In this document: in pieces, positions 48,863 through 57,876 of the stretch
How the letters are laid out: every line of letters begins with the position of its first letter
Position numbering within the stretch: position 1 is the stretch's first letter
DNA from: Saprospiraceae bacterium
GTDB lineage: Bacteria > Bacteroidota > Bacteroidia > Chitinophagales > Saprospiraceae
DNA length: 64,000 bases
Direction: 5' to 3'
NCBI GenBank assembly: GCA_020631405.1
Contig: JAHDHH010000005.1
Coordinates: forward strand, 52,777-116,776
The notes under the pieces: generated by a model
Databases searched by the model: none
What the model saw: the letters and a program-made list of their open reading frames with translations, nothing else
Told to the model about the DNA's origin: nothing
Translations under genes and position numbers: made by a program

Positions 48863-49428
48863 TAAATACTGATAGCTTCATAGAATTTCCTATACTCCAA
48901 ACTACTCGACTGATACTTCGTGCCTATACCCTTTCTGATGCAGCCTTCCACCTTACTCTAAACTCAGATGAGCAAGTACTCAAATACTTAGACAAATACC
49001 CTCTTAACAACATTGAAGAGGCTTCAAAGCAAATCACTGAGCTCCTAGATGGCTATGAAAGAAAACAGAGTATCATTTGGTTAATCGAAGAAAAGGTAAG
49101 TGGCAAACCAATAGGGAATGTCTCCTTTTGGAAGCTAGACTACAAAAACTCAAGGAGTGAAATAGGCTATGCTACCCTGCCTCAATACTGGTGTCAAGGC
49201 TACATGAGTGAGGTGCTTCAGGTGGTGATAGACTTTGGATTCAAAAAGCTTGGACTGCACAGTATCGTTGCTGATACCAATGTAGAGAACAAAGCCTCAC
49301 AGGCCTTGGTCATGAAGTTCGGATTCAAACAAGAAGCATATTTTACTCAAAACTACTACTTTGATGGCCAGTACCTTGACAGCGCTATCTATTGCTTGGT
49401 GAATAAAGAGGGAATCTATTTTTCCTGA
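48859..49428 (+). CDS. GNAT family N-acetyltransferase (RimJ/RimL-like)
   Basis: A 189-residue acetyltransferase. The opening LQTTRLILRAYTLSDA and the segment EIGYATLPQYWCQGYMSEVLQ, with the acetyl-CoA loop QGYMSE, mark the RimJ/RimL-like branch (Acetyltransf_3), which acetylates N-termini or small molecules; the substrate is unknown. It overlaps galM by ATGA. Its last seven residues (KEGIYFS) are encoded by DNA that, in another frame, reads as part of an S41 protease remnant, so the C-terminal tail may have been acquired by recombination. Confidence 0.88.
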   Translation: MINTDSFIEFPILQTTRLILRAYTLSDAAFHLTLNSDEQVLKYLDKYPLNNIEEASKQITELLDGYERKQSIIWLIEEKVSGKPIGNVSFWKLDYKNSRSEIGYATLPQYWCQGYMSEVLQVVIDFGFKKLGLHSIVADTNVENKASQALVMKFGFKQEAYFTQNYYFDGQYLDSAIYCLVNKEGIYFS

Positions 49429-49601
49429 GATTACCACACTCTAAGATAGAAATAGATATTCCGCTAATAAGATACTACCCACTGACAACAATGGAGAATA
49501 AAGGCTTGACCCCGGACATCCTGATATCAGAGAGTGTGTCAGATAAGCGAAATGGAAGTGATATTGCACTCCAAAAAGGACTTGAGCTAATCAATCAATA
49601 A
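49407..49601 (+). pseudogene. 3' remnant of an S41 (C-terminal processing) peptidase gene
   Basis: A frame with no start near its beginning is open for 64 codons. Its product ends like S41 peptidases of Bacteroidota: FLRLPHSKIEIDIPLIRYY, then ENKGLTPDILI and a final GSDIALQKGLELINQ. In intact S41 enzymes this is the last strand of the catalytic domain plus the GxxPDI signature and the closing helix; the Ser/Lys active site is absent. It overlaps the GNAT gene's last 22 bp in a different frame. The rest of the parent gene is not in the neighbourhood, so this looks like a deletion scar. The rest of the gap to 49729 holds a hairpin and a promoter box. Confidence 0.6.
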
Positions 49602-49622
49602 GGTGCAGTACCTTCAGTTAAC

Positions 49623-49658
49623 AGCTGTTTAGCAAGTGTTGACAACTGTTAAACAGCT
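49623..49658. repeat. Inverted repeat in the gap before the small secreted protein
   Basis: AGCTGTTTA (49623-49631) and TAAACAGCT (49650-49658) are perfect 9-bp arms with an 18-nt spacer that itself contains GTTGACAAC. It ends 19 bp before a -7 box, so it may be a regulator site or the terminator of the relic's parent gene. No T run follows. Confidence 0.45.
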
Positions 49659-49676
49659 TAAGCCTGATAGTCAGAT

Positions 49677-49684
49677 TACTTTTG
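49677..49684 (+). promoter_or_regulatory. Candidate -7 promoter box
   Basis: TACTTTTG matches TAnnTTTG exactly, 45 bp before the ATG of the small secreted protein at 49730. Confidence 0.5.
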
Positions 49685-49729
49685 TATGGTAAACAACATT
49701 AATATTCACCATTTAAAATCTTCAGCACT

Positions 49730-50059
49730 ATGAAATTTATCAAGCACACTTTGACAATCTGTACTTTAGTGATCCTCTTCACAACAAACAACACATTGAA
49801 TGCCTCAAATAACCCTGACAATTGGAAGTCTACGATTCTTACTTATCTTACAGATGTAGACAAGCTCGACAAGGCTAATCTACCCGACAAAGTTCTTGTG
49901 GACTTCATCCTTAATGAGCAAGGGCAAATCATGATCCTGTCAACTTCATATCCAAGTATGGATGGCTGGCTAAAACAACGCCTCAACTATAAGACAATCA
50001 ATCACCCAGAGCTGCAAATGCTAGAGAAGTATACCTTACCTATCCTATTCGAACAGTAA
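49730..50059 (+). CDS. Small secreted conserved hypothetical protein
   Basis: A 109-residue protein with a signal peptide (MKFIKHTLTICTLVILFTTNNTLNAS) and a mature part of about 83 residues. The segment DKVLVDFILNEQGQIMILST resembles the beta-hairpin of small TonB-C-like secreted proteins of Bacteroidota, but the family could not be named with confidence. It has its own promoter box upstream and a terminator-like hairpin downstream, so it is probably monocistronic and genuine. Confidence 0.65.
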   Translation: MKFIKHTLTICTLVILFTTNNTLNASNNPDNWKSTILTYLTDVDKLDKANLPDKVLVDFILNEQGQIMILSTSYPSMDGWLKQRLNYKTINHPELQMLEKYTLPILFEQ

Positions 50060-50101
50060 TCCATAAGGCAACCCTTATATTAACACAGATATACACAACA
50101 G

Positions 50102-50131
50102 AATAGGCTGTCTTTAAAAGGACGGCCTATT
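50102..50131 (+). terminator. Terminator-like hairpin
   Basis: AATAGGCTGTC (50102-50112) pairs with GACGGCCTATT (50121-50131) over 11 positions with one G-T wobble and an 8-nt loop, 42 bp after the small secreted gene. No T run follows. Confidence 0.5.
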
Positions 50132-50203
50132 GCAATTAACTTCAAATAACCTCAACAAACAAAACCTAGTGTTCAAAATAATTCTATTTTAGCTACTCAA
50201 AAT

Positions 50204-52588
50204 TTGCTAATACCAACACTAACACCACCTTACTTGTATCGTTTATCTCTAGTCCTTATTCTTTTCACTGTATTGGAAATACAAGCTCAATTTGAGTTAA
50301 TTGGTGATGCCGTCATGACTGGTCCCAATACGTTTGTCCTCACAGAAGATCTGTTGAATGAAAATGGCTCCGTCTGGCACCAGCTTAGGCATGACTTTTC
50401 CACTGATTTTAGAGTTTCTGGAGAGTTTTACTTTGGTGATTTTGAAGACGGGGCTGATGGGATAGTCTTTGTAATTCAAGATAATTGTATCGGTGCTGGA
50501 GGATTAGGTCTTGGTATTGGTTATGGTGGCTTCCCTGGAAGATCACTAGGTGTAGAATTTGATACCTATCAAAATGTAGGAGGTGTAGTCAATGATCCAG
50601 AAGAAGATCATATAGCAATATCAAGGGATGGTAATGTAGATCACCTGCTTAATCTTATTGGCCCCGTCCAGATGCACCCTAGCCAGACTAATGTGGAAGA
50701 TGGTAATTGGTACAGCTATGACATCATTTACGATGCATTAACTGGACAACTTGATATCTACTTCGCCAATGACCTGCGGATGTCTTATACTATAGATATA
50801 GTCAATACTATACTTGATGGCAATCCCTTTGCCTATTGGGGTTTTACATCTGCTACGGGTGGCTTTAGTGCAGCAAATGCCTTAAGGATTCTGGAGTACG
50901 AAGCTTATTCTATCCCAGATACTACTTTATGCAGTGGCACCGATGGCATTACTATAACTATGCCCTATCCAGATATTGAATACATCTGGACTCCGGTTGA
51001 TGGTCTTATGAGCGATGCTACTGGTCAAAACGTCACGTTGAATCCAAGTGTAAGCACTACGTATACAGTATCACTACCAGATATTTGCTTAGGAAGTGTT
51101 GAGTTTACATTTGATATCTTGATTTCTGACTTTGAGGTAATTCCATCCTCCTCGGCAGTGACTTGCGAAGGCACCAATAATGGTATTGCTTCTGTTTCAA
51201 TAATTGGAGATTCTGGTCCATACAACTACCTCTGGTCTACAAATGAAACAGAGAATTCAATAGAAGATTTGGCCGCTGGGTCATACACGGTAACAATCAC
51301 TGATACCAACCTTTGTTCAAAAGTGGCAACAATCTTAGTTACTTCCTTTCCAGAATTGATGATTAACCCCATTGTAACCAATGTTGATTGCTTTGGAAAT
51401 GCTAATGGTGAGATTATACTAGACCCGACTGGAGGGATATCCCCCTATCAATATCTATGGTCAACAAACGAAAATACTTCTTCAATTTCTGACTTAGAAC
51501 CTAACACTTATCTCGTGACCGTGACAGATAACGTGGGATGTGAAGCAAGCACCACAATCACCGTAGAATCGCCCAATGCCCTATTGGAAGTAAGCTTAGC
51601 CGATATAGGGAGTCTAACTTGTGATGAAGATCAAGTCACGACGGCCTCAGCTATAGTCATAGGTGGCACACCTCCATACTCCTATAGTTGGTCAAATGGA
51701 GATACTGGACCAAATACAGAAAATCTGGGCATAGGTACAACTGAGTTATTAGTTACTGATGACAATGGCTGCATGGCTACTGAGGAGATCACCTTGACCA
51801 TTGACAATCCATTCACTGTCAATACAATGACCACTAATATCATCTGTAATGGAGAGCAAGGAGGGGCTATTGAAATACTTGCAAGTGGCGGGAATCCTCC
51901 ATACAGTTACTACTTGTTAGAAGACGAAATATTAGTTGCGATACAAAGTCTCAATGAAAATCTAAGTGCTGGCCTATACGAACTGGTAGTCGAAGATGAT
52001 AATGGATGTGCAATTACCATCACTGCCACAATATCTCTAGAAGGCGGACTGTCAATTACGGCTGGTAGTGATCAAGTCATTGTCGCCGGACAAAGCGTAC
52101 TTTCTGATGCAATGGTAACATCAAGCACTGTAGATTTTGAAATCTCATGGTCACCAACTATTGGGCTATCTTGTATTGATTGTATACAGCCAATATTTAG
52201 TCCAACAGTCTCCACTGCTTACACCTTGACTGTGACAGATGACAATGGCTGTATCTCAAGTGATGAGGTCTATATAGAAGTTGAGCTTGATGATGATGTC
52301 AAAGTATTCATACCAAACGTATTTACTCCATCTTCTGGAGATGAGAATAGCCAATTCAAGCTCTATGGTGATGACAAAGTTGTCAGTGTCCTAAGCGTGC
52401 AAATCTATGATCGCTGGGGCAACCTCATATTTAAAGATACAAGCCTTGATGCTCAGTCATATCAGGGATGGGATGGCACATTCAATGGTGACCCTGTACA
52501 AGCTGGAGTATATGTCTACATTTTTGACATAGAACTCATCGACGGCAAGAATCTAATCTATTCTGGAGATGTAAGTGTTATCAAGTAA
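50204..52588 (+). CDS. Secreted L-type lectin-domain protein with SprB-like repeats and CHU_C sorting domain
   Basis: A 794-residue secreted protein. After a signal-like hydrophobic stretch (LSLVLILFTVLEIQAQ), residues ~30-245 form a legume-lectin-like domain (FYFGDFEDGADGIVFVIQD, LGVEFDTYQN). Residues ~310-640 contain several SprB-type repeats (GPYNYLWSTNETENSIEDL and SPYQYLWSTNENTSSISDL, each closing with a TVTDxxxC-like motif). The last ~85 residues are a CHU_C type B sorting domain (FIPNVFTPSSGDENSQF, YDRWGNLIF). The only available start is TTG at 50204, with no ATG after the upstream in-frame stop; this start is uncertain. Probably a surface adhesin that binds glycans. Confidence 0.86.
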   Translation: MLIPTLTPPYLYRLSLVLILFTVLEIQAQFELIGDAVMTGPNTFVLTEDLLNENGSVWHQLRHDFSTDFRVSGEFYFGDFEDGADGIVFVIQDNCIGAGGLGLGIGYGGFPGRSLGVEFDTYQNVGGVVNDPEEDHIAISRDGNVDHLLNLIGPVQMHPSQTNVEDGNWYSYDIIYDALTGQLDIYFANDLRMSYTIDIVNTILDGNPFAYWGFTSATGGFSAANALRILEYEAYSIPDTTLCSGTDGITITMPYPDIEYIWTPVDGLMSDATGQNVTLNPSVSTTYTVSLPDICLGSVEFTFDILISDFEVIPSSSAVTCEGTNNGIASVSIIGDSGPYNYLWSTNETENSIEDLAAGSYTVTITDTNLCSKVATILVTSFPELMINPIVTNVDCFGNANGEIILDPTGGISPYQYLWSTNENTSSISDLEPNTYLVTVTDNVGCEASTTITVESPNALLEVSLADIGSLTCDEDQVTTASAIVIGGTPPYSYSWSNGDTGPNTENLGIGTTELLVTDDNGCMATEEITLTIDNPFTVNTMTTNIICNGEQGGAIEILASGGNPPYSYYLLEDEILVAIQSLNENLSAGLYELVVEDDNGCAITITATISLEGGLSITAGSDQVIVAGQSVLSDAMVTSSTVDFEISWSPTIGLSCIDCIQPIFSPTVSTAYTLTVTDDNGCISSDEVYIEVELDDDVKVFIPNVFTPSSGDENSQFKLYGDDKVVSVLSVQIYDRWGNLIFKDTSLDAQSYQGWDGTFNGDPVQAGVYVYIFDIELIDGKNLIYSGDVSVIK

Positions 52589-52618
52589 CCTCGAGCAATA
52601 CATACTAGACTATACAAT

Positions 52619-52951
52619 CTACCACAAGATAAGTTTAAACTCAACTTGCCACTCCTCGCTTTGGTAGTTAGGATCTTTTCTTAATAGTCGTTTGAGTGAT
52701 TTTGGCCGAGTTCTGTACACCTTTACATCGCGAGTGATTCCATGTTTCTTCTTGTAGTCTTCTAGACTTCTATACATCATGTCCAAGTCTCTGCCTTTTG
52801 CTGGGTAACAAGTATATCTAAAGTTGCCGGTTTCGTCTGCAAAGTGAATTGGCTCTATAACAAAAGCATCTATTCCTGTCAATGGTGTAGCTATTAGATA
52901 GCTAACATATCCTACTACAAACAAGACCAGTATATAGAAGGCCTTCCTCAC
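52619..52951 (-). CDS. Small membrane-anchored conserved hypothetical protein
   Basis: A 110-residue protein with one N-terminal membrane helix (AFYILVLFVVGYVSYLIATPL) and a basic soluble part (YKKKHGITRDVKVYRTRPKS). No known domain was recognised. The start is GTG, sharing one base with the TAG stop of pepT (TAGTG), so translation is probably coupled to peptidase T. Confidence 0.6.
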   Translation of the reverse strand: MRKAFYILVLFVVGYVSYLIATPLTGIDAFVIEPIHFADETGNFRYTCYPAKGRDLDMMYRSLEDYKKKHGITRDVKVYRTRPKSLKRLLRKDPNYQSEEWQVEFKLILW

Positions 52952-54186
52952 TAAGCCTTTTCCTCAATCAACCTACAAATCTCAACTACTGTACTAACTG
53001 CTGCTTGCATCTCTTGAACTGTTGTCCATTCAAGTTTACTATGAATACCATGCTGTCCAGAAAACAAATTTGGACATGGTAAGCCATTGTGAGAAAGCAA
53101 GGAACCATCTGTTCCACCTCTTATTGAACCTAATGAGGGTGCCACTCCGACATTCTCCATCGCTTGTATTGCTGTATCTACAATATGCATGTGATTATCT
53201 ACTACATCACGCATATTCCTGTATTGTTCTGTTACAATGAGTTCATACTTCGAGTTAGGATAAGACTTGAGGACTTGGGTTGTAATCTCCTCGAGCATTG
53301 CTTGATGCTTAGCTAAATTTGCTGTAACAAAGTCTCTAATGATAAATTTGATTGAAGCAGACTCTAGTTGACCTGTTATGCTGTGGGGGTGCACGAATCC
53401 TTCCATACCTGAAGTAGCCTCAGGGCATAGACTATCCTTTGGAAGAGCAGCCACTATTTCTCCTGCAATTTTAATAGCACTTTCCATCTTACCTTTTGCA
53501 TATCCAGGATGGGCACTGACACCTGTGATTTTGATTTCAAATCCATTTGCAGAAAAGTTCTCGTATTCAAAGCAACCTATATTCCCGCTATCAAGCGTAT
53601 AGCCAAAATCAGCACCAATCTTGTCTAGTTCTGCATTTACTACACCCTTCCCTATTTCTTCATCTACCGTGAAAAACAACTTAACATCCCCATGCTTGAT
53701 TTCAGGATTGTTGACTATTTGGTAAGCCGCATCCATGATACTTGCTACACCAGACTTATCGTCTGCGCCAAGTAAAGTGTGGCCACTTGCAGTGATGATA
53801 TCATGTCCAAGCTTATCCTTCAACTCTGGAAATTTTTCTAATGTGATGACTTGTTCTGGGTCATCGGGTAAGGTAATGCTTCCTCCTTGGTAATTGGGGT
53901 GAACAATTGGCCTCACATCAGTACCACTACAATCCGGAGCTGTATCTACATGGCTACAGAAGAAAACAGTGGGGACATTGGGCTTGTCACTATTGCCTGG
54001 GATGCTTGCATAGACATATCCAGTAGCTGTCAACTCATGTTCAATCCCCATGATGGTGAGCTCTTCACTCAATACCTTAGATAAGTTGATTTGCTTACTA
54101 GATGAAGGTATGGTATGAGAAGTAGGATCTGCTTGTGTATCTATCTGTACGTACTTAAGAAATCGCTCTTTAACTGTTGACTGCAT
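52951..54186 (-). CDS. pepT: Peptidase T (tripeptide aminopeptidase)
   Basis: A 411-residue M20B metallopeptidase that removes N-terminal residues from tripeptides. Zinc-binding motifs are visible in order: FFCSHVDTAPD (first His and Asp), GADDKSGVA (bridging Asp), VDEEIGKG (catalytic Glu and metal Glu), DSGNIGCFE and a final GQHGIHSKLEW (last His). Length and motif set match PepT rather than PepV or carboxypeptidase G2. Cytoplasmic. It shares a base with the downstream small membrane-protein gene. Confidence 0.95.
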   Translation of the reverse strand: MQSTVKERFLKYVQIDTQADPTSHTIPSSSKQINLSKVLSEELTIMGIEHELTATGYVYASIPGNSDKPNVPTVFFCSHVDTAPDCSGTDVRPIVHPNYQGGSITLPDDPEQVITLEKFPELKDKLGHDIITASGHTLLGADDKSGVASIMDAAYQIVNNPEIKHGDVKLFFTVDEEIGKGVVNAELDKIGADFGYTLDSGNIGCFEYENFSANGFEIKITGVSAHPGYAKGKMESAIKIAGEIVAALPKDSLCPEATSGMEGFVHPHSITGQLESASIKFIIRDFVTANLAKHQAMLEEITTQVLKSYPNSKYELIVTEQYRNMRDVVDNHMHIVDTAIQAMENVGVAPSLGSIRGGTDGSLLSHNGLPCPNLFSGQHGIHSKLEWTTVQEMQAAVSTVVEICRLIEEKA

Positions 54187-54228
54187 GTATTATTGTTAGG
54201 TTTGATATTATTGTTGCAAATTATGATA

Positions 54229-55356
54229 TTATAACTTAACAAACTTCTTAAAACTTCCATTTAACTTGAGGTAGTATGTTCCTGTAGAGAGTTGACTGAT
54301 ATCAATAGTATTTCGAATGTCAGAGATTAGTAGCTCTCCATGCATAGAATAGACTTCATACTTGATGCGCTGATCAAACTCTCCAGTAATCTTAAGCAAG
54401 TCTGAAGCTGGGTTAGGATACAGCGTGATAGTATTACGAGCATTGACATCAGTGGTATTTGTGACAAAGCATCCGGCTCCACCAGTTCTATCTGCATATT
54501 TAAACATATTCCAAATCTCTTCATTGGCATTAATATCCATATTACCAAATGTCCCAGGCCAGTCATGTCCGCCATTATTCACTTTCAAATGTATGACTGC
54601 CGAACAACCTTCTCCATCTCCCCAAACAATGCGTTCTACAGTACTGCCATCATTTGGGGCCACATCTGCAACTTGAGTAATCACTGGATCTTCACTGGTC
54701 TTATTGTGGTCAGACCAATAAGCATTGACCACATCTAATGAAGGGTAATAGGTAGTACCCAACCACTCAATACCTTCATATTCATCATCAGTACCGTGAA
54801 TGGTCATTACCATCATTGGATGAGTCGGATTACAAGCTTCTAAGGTCTCTATATACATTGATCTTGCAACAACTCCAATTGCTGCAATCCTGTCACTCAA
54901 TCTACATGCTAACTCAAACGTAAATTCTCCTCCATTAGAGTATCCACAAGCGAAAACCTTGTCTGCATTGATAGAGTACTGAGTAGAAATCTCGTCAATC
55001 AGAGTTTCAACAAAGTATACATCATCGACTTGGGTTGGCGGTTTATGTGTCCATAGTGTGTTACCTTCATCGTTTGGATCTGGTAAAGCCTGAGGATACA
55101 CTATCAAAAAGGTGTCTAGATCAGCCAAGTTCCGCATATCAGAAACAAAGAGCTGCGAGGCAATGTCACCACCACCTCCATGAAAGTTAAACACTAAAGG
55201 AGTCTCTACTGTTGCATCATATCCGACAGGGACATATAAAGCATATTCTCTCAAATTTCCATCATAGTCGATAGTTTCATAAATCAATTCTTGACTTGAC
55301 AATATCGAAATGCTCATGAGGGTGAAGCAAGTCAGCAATATACATTTCATCTTCAT
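54229..55356 (-). CDS. Secreted PHB-depolymerase/feruloyl-esterase-like hydrolase with type A T9SS sorting domain
   Basis: A 375-residue secreted alpha/beta hydrolase. The preferred start at 55356 gives a signal peptide (MKMKCILLTCFTLMSISILSSQ); the frame is open to 55413 inside the neighbouring MFS gene. The Ser nucleophile is in ACGYSNGGEF, an Asp in HGTDDEYEG and the His in NNGGHDWPG, the pattern of the LpqC/PHB-depolymerase-like esterase family. The last ~75 residues are a type A type-IX sorting domain (TLYPNPASDLLKI, STGTYYLKL). It probably acts on an ester-linked polymer; the substrate is unknown. Confidence 0.88.
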   Translation of the reverse strand: MKMKCILLTCFTLMSISILSSQELIYETIDYDGNLREYALYVPVGYDATVETPLVFNFHGGGGDIASQLFVSDMRNLADLDTFLIVYPQALPDPNDEGNTLWTHKPPTQVDDVYFVETLIDEISTQYSINADKVFACGYSNGGEFTFELACRLSDRIAAIGVVARSMYIETLEACNPTHPMMVMTIHGTDDEYEGIEWLGTTYYPSLDVVNAYWSDHNKTSEDPVITQVADVAPNDGSTVERIVWGDGEGCSAVIHLKVNNGGHDWPGTFGNMDINANEEIWNMFKYADRTGGAGCFVTNTTDVNARNTITLYPNPASDLLKITGEFDQRIKYEVYSMHGELLISDIRNTIDISQLSTGTYYLKLNGSFKKFVKL

Positions 55357-55402
55357 TTCTTTTAAGTTAACAATAGTAAATATAGCAAAGTCATAGCATA
55401 AC

Positions 55403-56626
55403 TTATTGGTCATAACTTGGCTTCAGTAACCATAGACAACATCCAGAAAGTGTAGACAACCCTGCAACAACAAACCAATACGCATCAAATCCAATAACCT
55501 CAACTACAGGCAACCCAGATATTGGTGCCAAAGTAAATGCCATAGCAAACATCATTGACACTACTCCCATATACTTTCCTTGATTCTTGTCATTGGCTCT
55601 GCGCATAGCTAGAGAAGGTATTAATGGGAAGTTGATAATCTCTCCAATCGCAATTAGCAAGCTGTAAGAACAAATGGCAACTAATGGGTTGTCAAATATT
55701 GCTAAACATAAATAGCCAAGACCAATTAAAAATGCCCCTCCTATCATTGGTGGAAAATACTTTTTACTCCTTTCTATGAGATAAACTATTGGCATTTCAA
55801 AGAGGAAGACTAGTATGCCATTCGCTGTAAAGAAGGCTCCGATAAGTATCTCATCCATTAGGACGACTTCCTTGAAATACACAGGAACAGCAAATAGGAT
55901 TTGGAAGAAGGCTACCATGTTAATCAAGTTGAACAAGAGTAGCAAGATGAGTTTGACGTCTGAAAATGGGGATTGTCTATCTTCATCTGCCATCTTCTGT
56001 GCAGGTTCATGCTTTCCATCACGATGTCTCAATACCAAGAACAATACTCCAAGGGCCAAAAAACAAGTAATACCATCAACAATAAATAACCAGTGATATC
56101 CCACTCCGTAAGCTAAAAACCCTCCCAATGCTGGACCAATCGCAACACCAAGGTTAATTGCCATACGCAACAAAGAGTAACCTCGTGTTTTATTCTCTGG
56201 AATTCCCCACTTACTCACCCCACTAAATGCTGCAGGGCTAAACATACTACTAAAGATAGCCGTTAACAGCATCCATGCTGATAGCAGGAAAAATGTCTTA
56301 AACATCAATATGCCAATAAAAGCAACCCCTGTGCCTGCCAGACTCAATGCCATTACCCTAAAGTTGCCAATACTATCTGTAAGATACCCTCCAATATTGG
56401 AACCAATCAATGCCCCAATCCCAAAACAAAACAACACAATGCCAGTCTCTACCTTGGTAAAGCCAAGTTGGGACGTAAGATATACACTCATGAACGGGAT
56501 GACCATTTCACCACATCTATTCACCAAGTAGATGAGAGAAATAGCCCACACATCTCTTGATAGTCCAGAGAAGGTCTTCATGTAAAGTTGGATAGGATTC
56601 ATTGGCATAACTGTTTTATTCAACAT
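55403..56626 (-). CDS. MFS transporter
   Basis: A 407-residue inner-membrane protein of the major facilitator superfamily with twelve hydrophobic helices and the loop GGYLTDSIGNFRVM, a variant of the GxxxDxxGRR motif A. It resembles drug/metabolite exporters (for example the MdtH/YttB type) more than sugar symporters. Met codons at 56626, 56608 and 56602 are possible; the first directly follows the T run of an intrinsic terminator, so a start at 56608 or 56602 is as likely. The upstream leader suggests control by premature termination. The next minus-strand gene, the esterase, begins 46 bp after its stop when started at 55356. Confidence 0.87.
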   Translation of the reverse strand: MLNKTVMPMNPIQLYMKTFSGLSRDVWAISLIYLVNRCGEMVIPFMSVYLTSQLGFTKVETGIVLFCFGIGALIGSNIGGYLTDSIGNFRVMALSLAGTGVAFIGILMFKTFFLLSAWMLLTAIFSSMFSPAAFSGVSKWGIPENKTRGYSLLRMAINLGVAIGPALGGFLAYGVGYHWLFIVDGITCFLALGVLFLVLRHRDGKHEPAQKMADEDRQSPFSDVKLILLLLFNLINMVAFFQILFAVPVYFKEVVLMDEILIGAFFTANGILVFLFEMPIVYLIERSKKYFPPMIGGAFLIGLGYLCLAIFDNPLVAICSYSLLIAIGEIINFPLIPSLAMRRANDKNQGKYMGVVSMMFAMAFTLAPISGLPVVEVIGFDAYWFVVAGLSTLSGCCLWLLKPSYDQ

Positions 56627-56659
56627 AAAAAAAGCCTTGTCGAGGGTTTCGACAAGGCT
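56627..56659 (-). terminator. Intrinsic terminator directly before the MFS gene
   Basis: On the minus strand AGCCTTGTCGA, a 5-nt loop and TCGACAAGGCT form a perfect 11-bp stem (56659-56649 with 56643-56633), followed by seven T (56633-56627) and then the ATG at 56626. It may end the lacI transcript, or act as an attenuator for the MFS gene. Confidence 0.85.
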
Positions 56660-56756
56660 ATATCTATTGAATAGAAATACAGGCTAGTCTCAGCGGCTCG
56701 GAGGCACTTGCATTGTTGAATAGGTATTTCTAATGTTAATCATTGCTAATTTTTAA
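56627..56756 (-). promoter_or_regulatory. Structured leader, candidate attenuator or riboswitch
   Basis: Between a -7 box (56762-56769) and the MFS start is a ~130-nt leader. A 9-bp outer stem, TAGAAATAC (minus 56732-56724) with GTATTTCTA (minus 56680-56672), encloses a GC-rich segment that can fold as AGT(GC)CTC with GAGACT. The terminator follows directly. The AGCCT in the leader (plus 56681-56685 region) is complementary to the AGGCT of the terminator's 3' arm, so an alternative fold is possible. No known riboswitch class was recognised. Confidence 0.35.
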
Positions 56757-56761
56757 TATTA

Positions 56762-56769
56762 CAAAGCTA
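56762..56769 (-). promoter_or_regulatory. Candidate -7 promoter box for the MFS leader
   Basis: The minus strand reads TAGCTTTG, an exact match to TAnnTTTG, in the 168-bp gap between lacI and the terminator. No -33 TTG was seen at the usual distance. Confidence 0.4.
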
Positions 56770-56827
56770 CTATTTATTTACTTAATAAACACTATATCAA
56801 AATACAGCACAGTGGACTTCTATCTTC

Positions 56828-57856
56828 TTAACCAGAAGAAGCAGGACCTAAATCTTTAACAGAATCAAGTTCTACCATTTTTGTACTCAGCTCCAAAGTT
56901 GTTTGTTCAATTGACTTATCTTTTAGCAATTGATTTACAAGGAGGTCACATGCTTTTTTTCCCATTTTTCGTCCAGAGTCTCTGATATATGTAGTCTTAG
57001 GAAATGTCAATTTAGGAAAATACCCATCACTGATACAAATCAGAGAAATGTCCTCACCAACTCTTTTTCCTAAACGCATGACGTGGAAGTATACTCTTGC
57101 AAGAATTTCATCTGACATAGAAAATATAGCCGTAATACTTTTATTATGATTGAGTATGACTGGCAAGATAGAGTCCAATTCAACTGTATCTTGTATTGTA
57201 ATTATATTCTCTTCTGCAGACACCAACCCATGATGTTCTAGGGATTTAACATAGCCCTTTATTCTTTCCTTTGTGATACTGATATTAGGGTTGCCGAATA
57301 TACCCAAGATATTGGTGTGCCCTTTATTTATCAAATAGTCGACTGCCTTGTACGCTGAGTTTTCATTATTAATAGAAACTGAGGGAATGGTACTGTGCTT
57401 GAGAATTTTATCAAGTACTACAGTCTTAATTCCCGAAAACCTCAAAGAGTCTAAGTGATCAAAATTTCTAGTTTCCGAGGATGGACTTATAAGTACTCCC
57501 TCTACAGCCCACTTAATACACTGCTGTATGATATCTTTCTCACGCTTCAGCTTGTCCCGTGAAATAAACACAAAGAGAGAGTAATCCGTAGTGTACAAGA
57601 AGTCATTAATAGCATTAATCATACTAGGGATGTAAAACATATTAATCTCAGGAATAATCAATGCAATAAGATTTGATTTCTTATTTCTAAAAAAGGAAGA
57701 ATGTAGGTTTACAGAGTAGTTAAACTTATCTGCCACTTCCTTTACTCTTTGTTTAGTTTTGAAACTGATGTCTGGGTGATCTGACAATGCTCTTGATATT
57801 GTTGAGGGCGATAATGATAGCATTTTAGCTAAGTCTCTGATGGTTATTCTATTCAT
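56828..57856 (-). CDS. LacI family transcriptional regulator
   Basis: A 342-residue regulator with the LacI helix-turn-helix and hinge at the N-terminus (TIRDLAKMLSLSPSTISRAL, then FKTKQRVKEVADKFNYSVN) and a periplasmic-binding-protein-like sensor domain (~60-330; LIALIIPEINMFYIPSMI, FGNPNISITKERIKGY). It is transcribed away from a TonB receptor gene; the 123-bp gap holds a 24-bp inverted repeat that is its likely operator. It probably controls the downstream receptor, GH100, kinase and symporter genes in response to a sugar, and itself. Confidence 0.94.
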   Translation of the reverse strand: MNRITIRDLAKMLSLSPSTISRALSDHPDISFKTKQRVKEVADKFNYSVNLHSSFFRNKKSNLIALIIPEINMFYIPSMINAINDFLYTTDYSLFVFISRDKLKREKDIIQQCIKWAVEGVLISPSSETRNFDHLDSLRFSGIKTVVLDKILKHSTIPSVSINNENSAYKAVDYLINKGHTNILGIFGNPNISITKERIKGYVKSLEHHGLVSAEENIITIQDTVELDSILPVILNHNKSITAIFSMSDEILARVYFHVMRLGKRVGEDISLICISDGYFPKLTFPKTTYIRDSGRKMGKKACDLLVNQLLKDKSIEQTTLELSTKMVELDSVKDLGPASSG

Positions 57857-57876
57857 AATGCAATTATTTATTCACA

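Noticed and set aside
56680..56710. CTGAGA on the minus strand of the leader, as in TPP riboswitches
   Set aside because: The other fixed TPP elements (CCTGATC-like and the following stem) are missing and the leader is too short.
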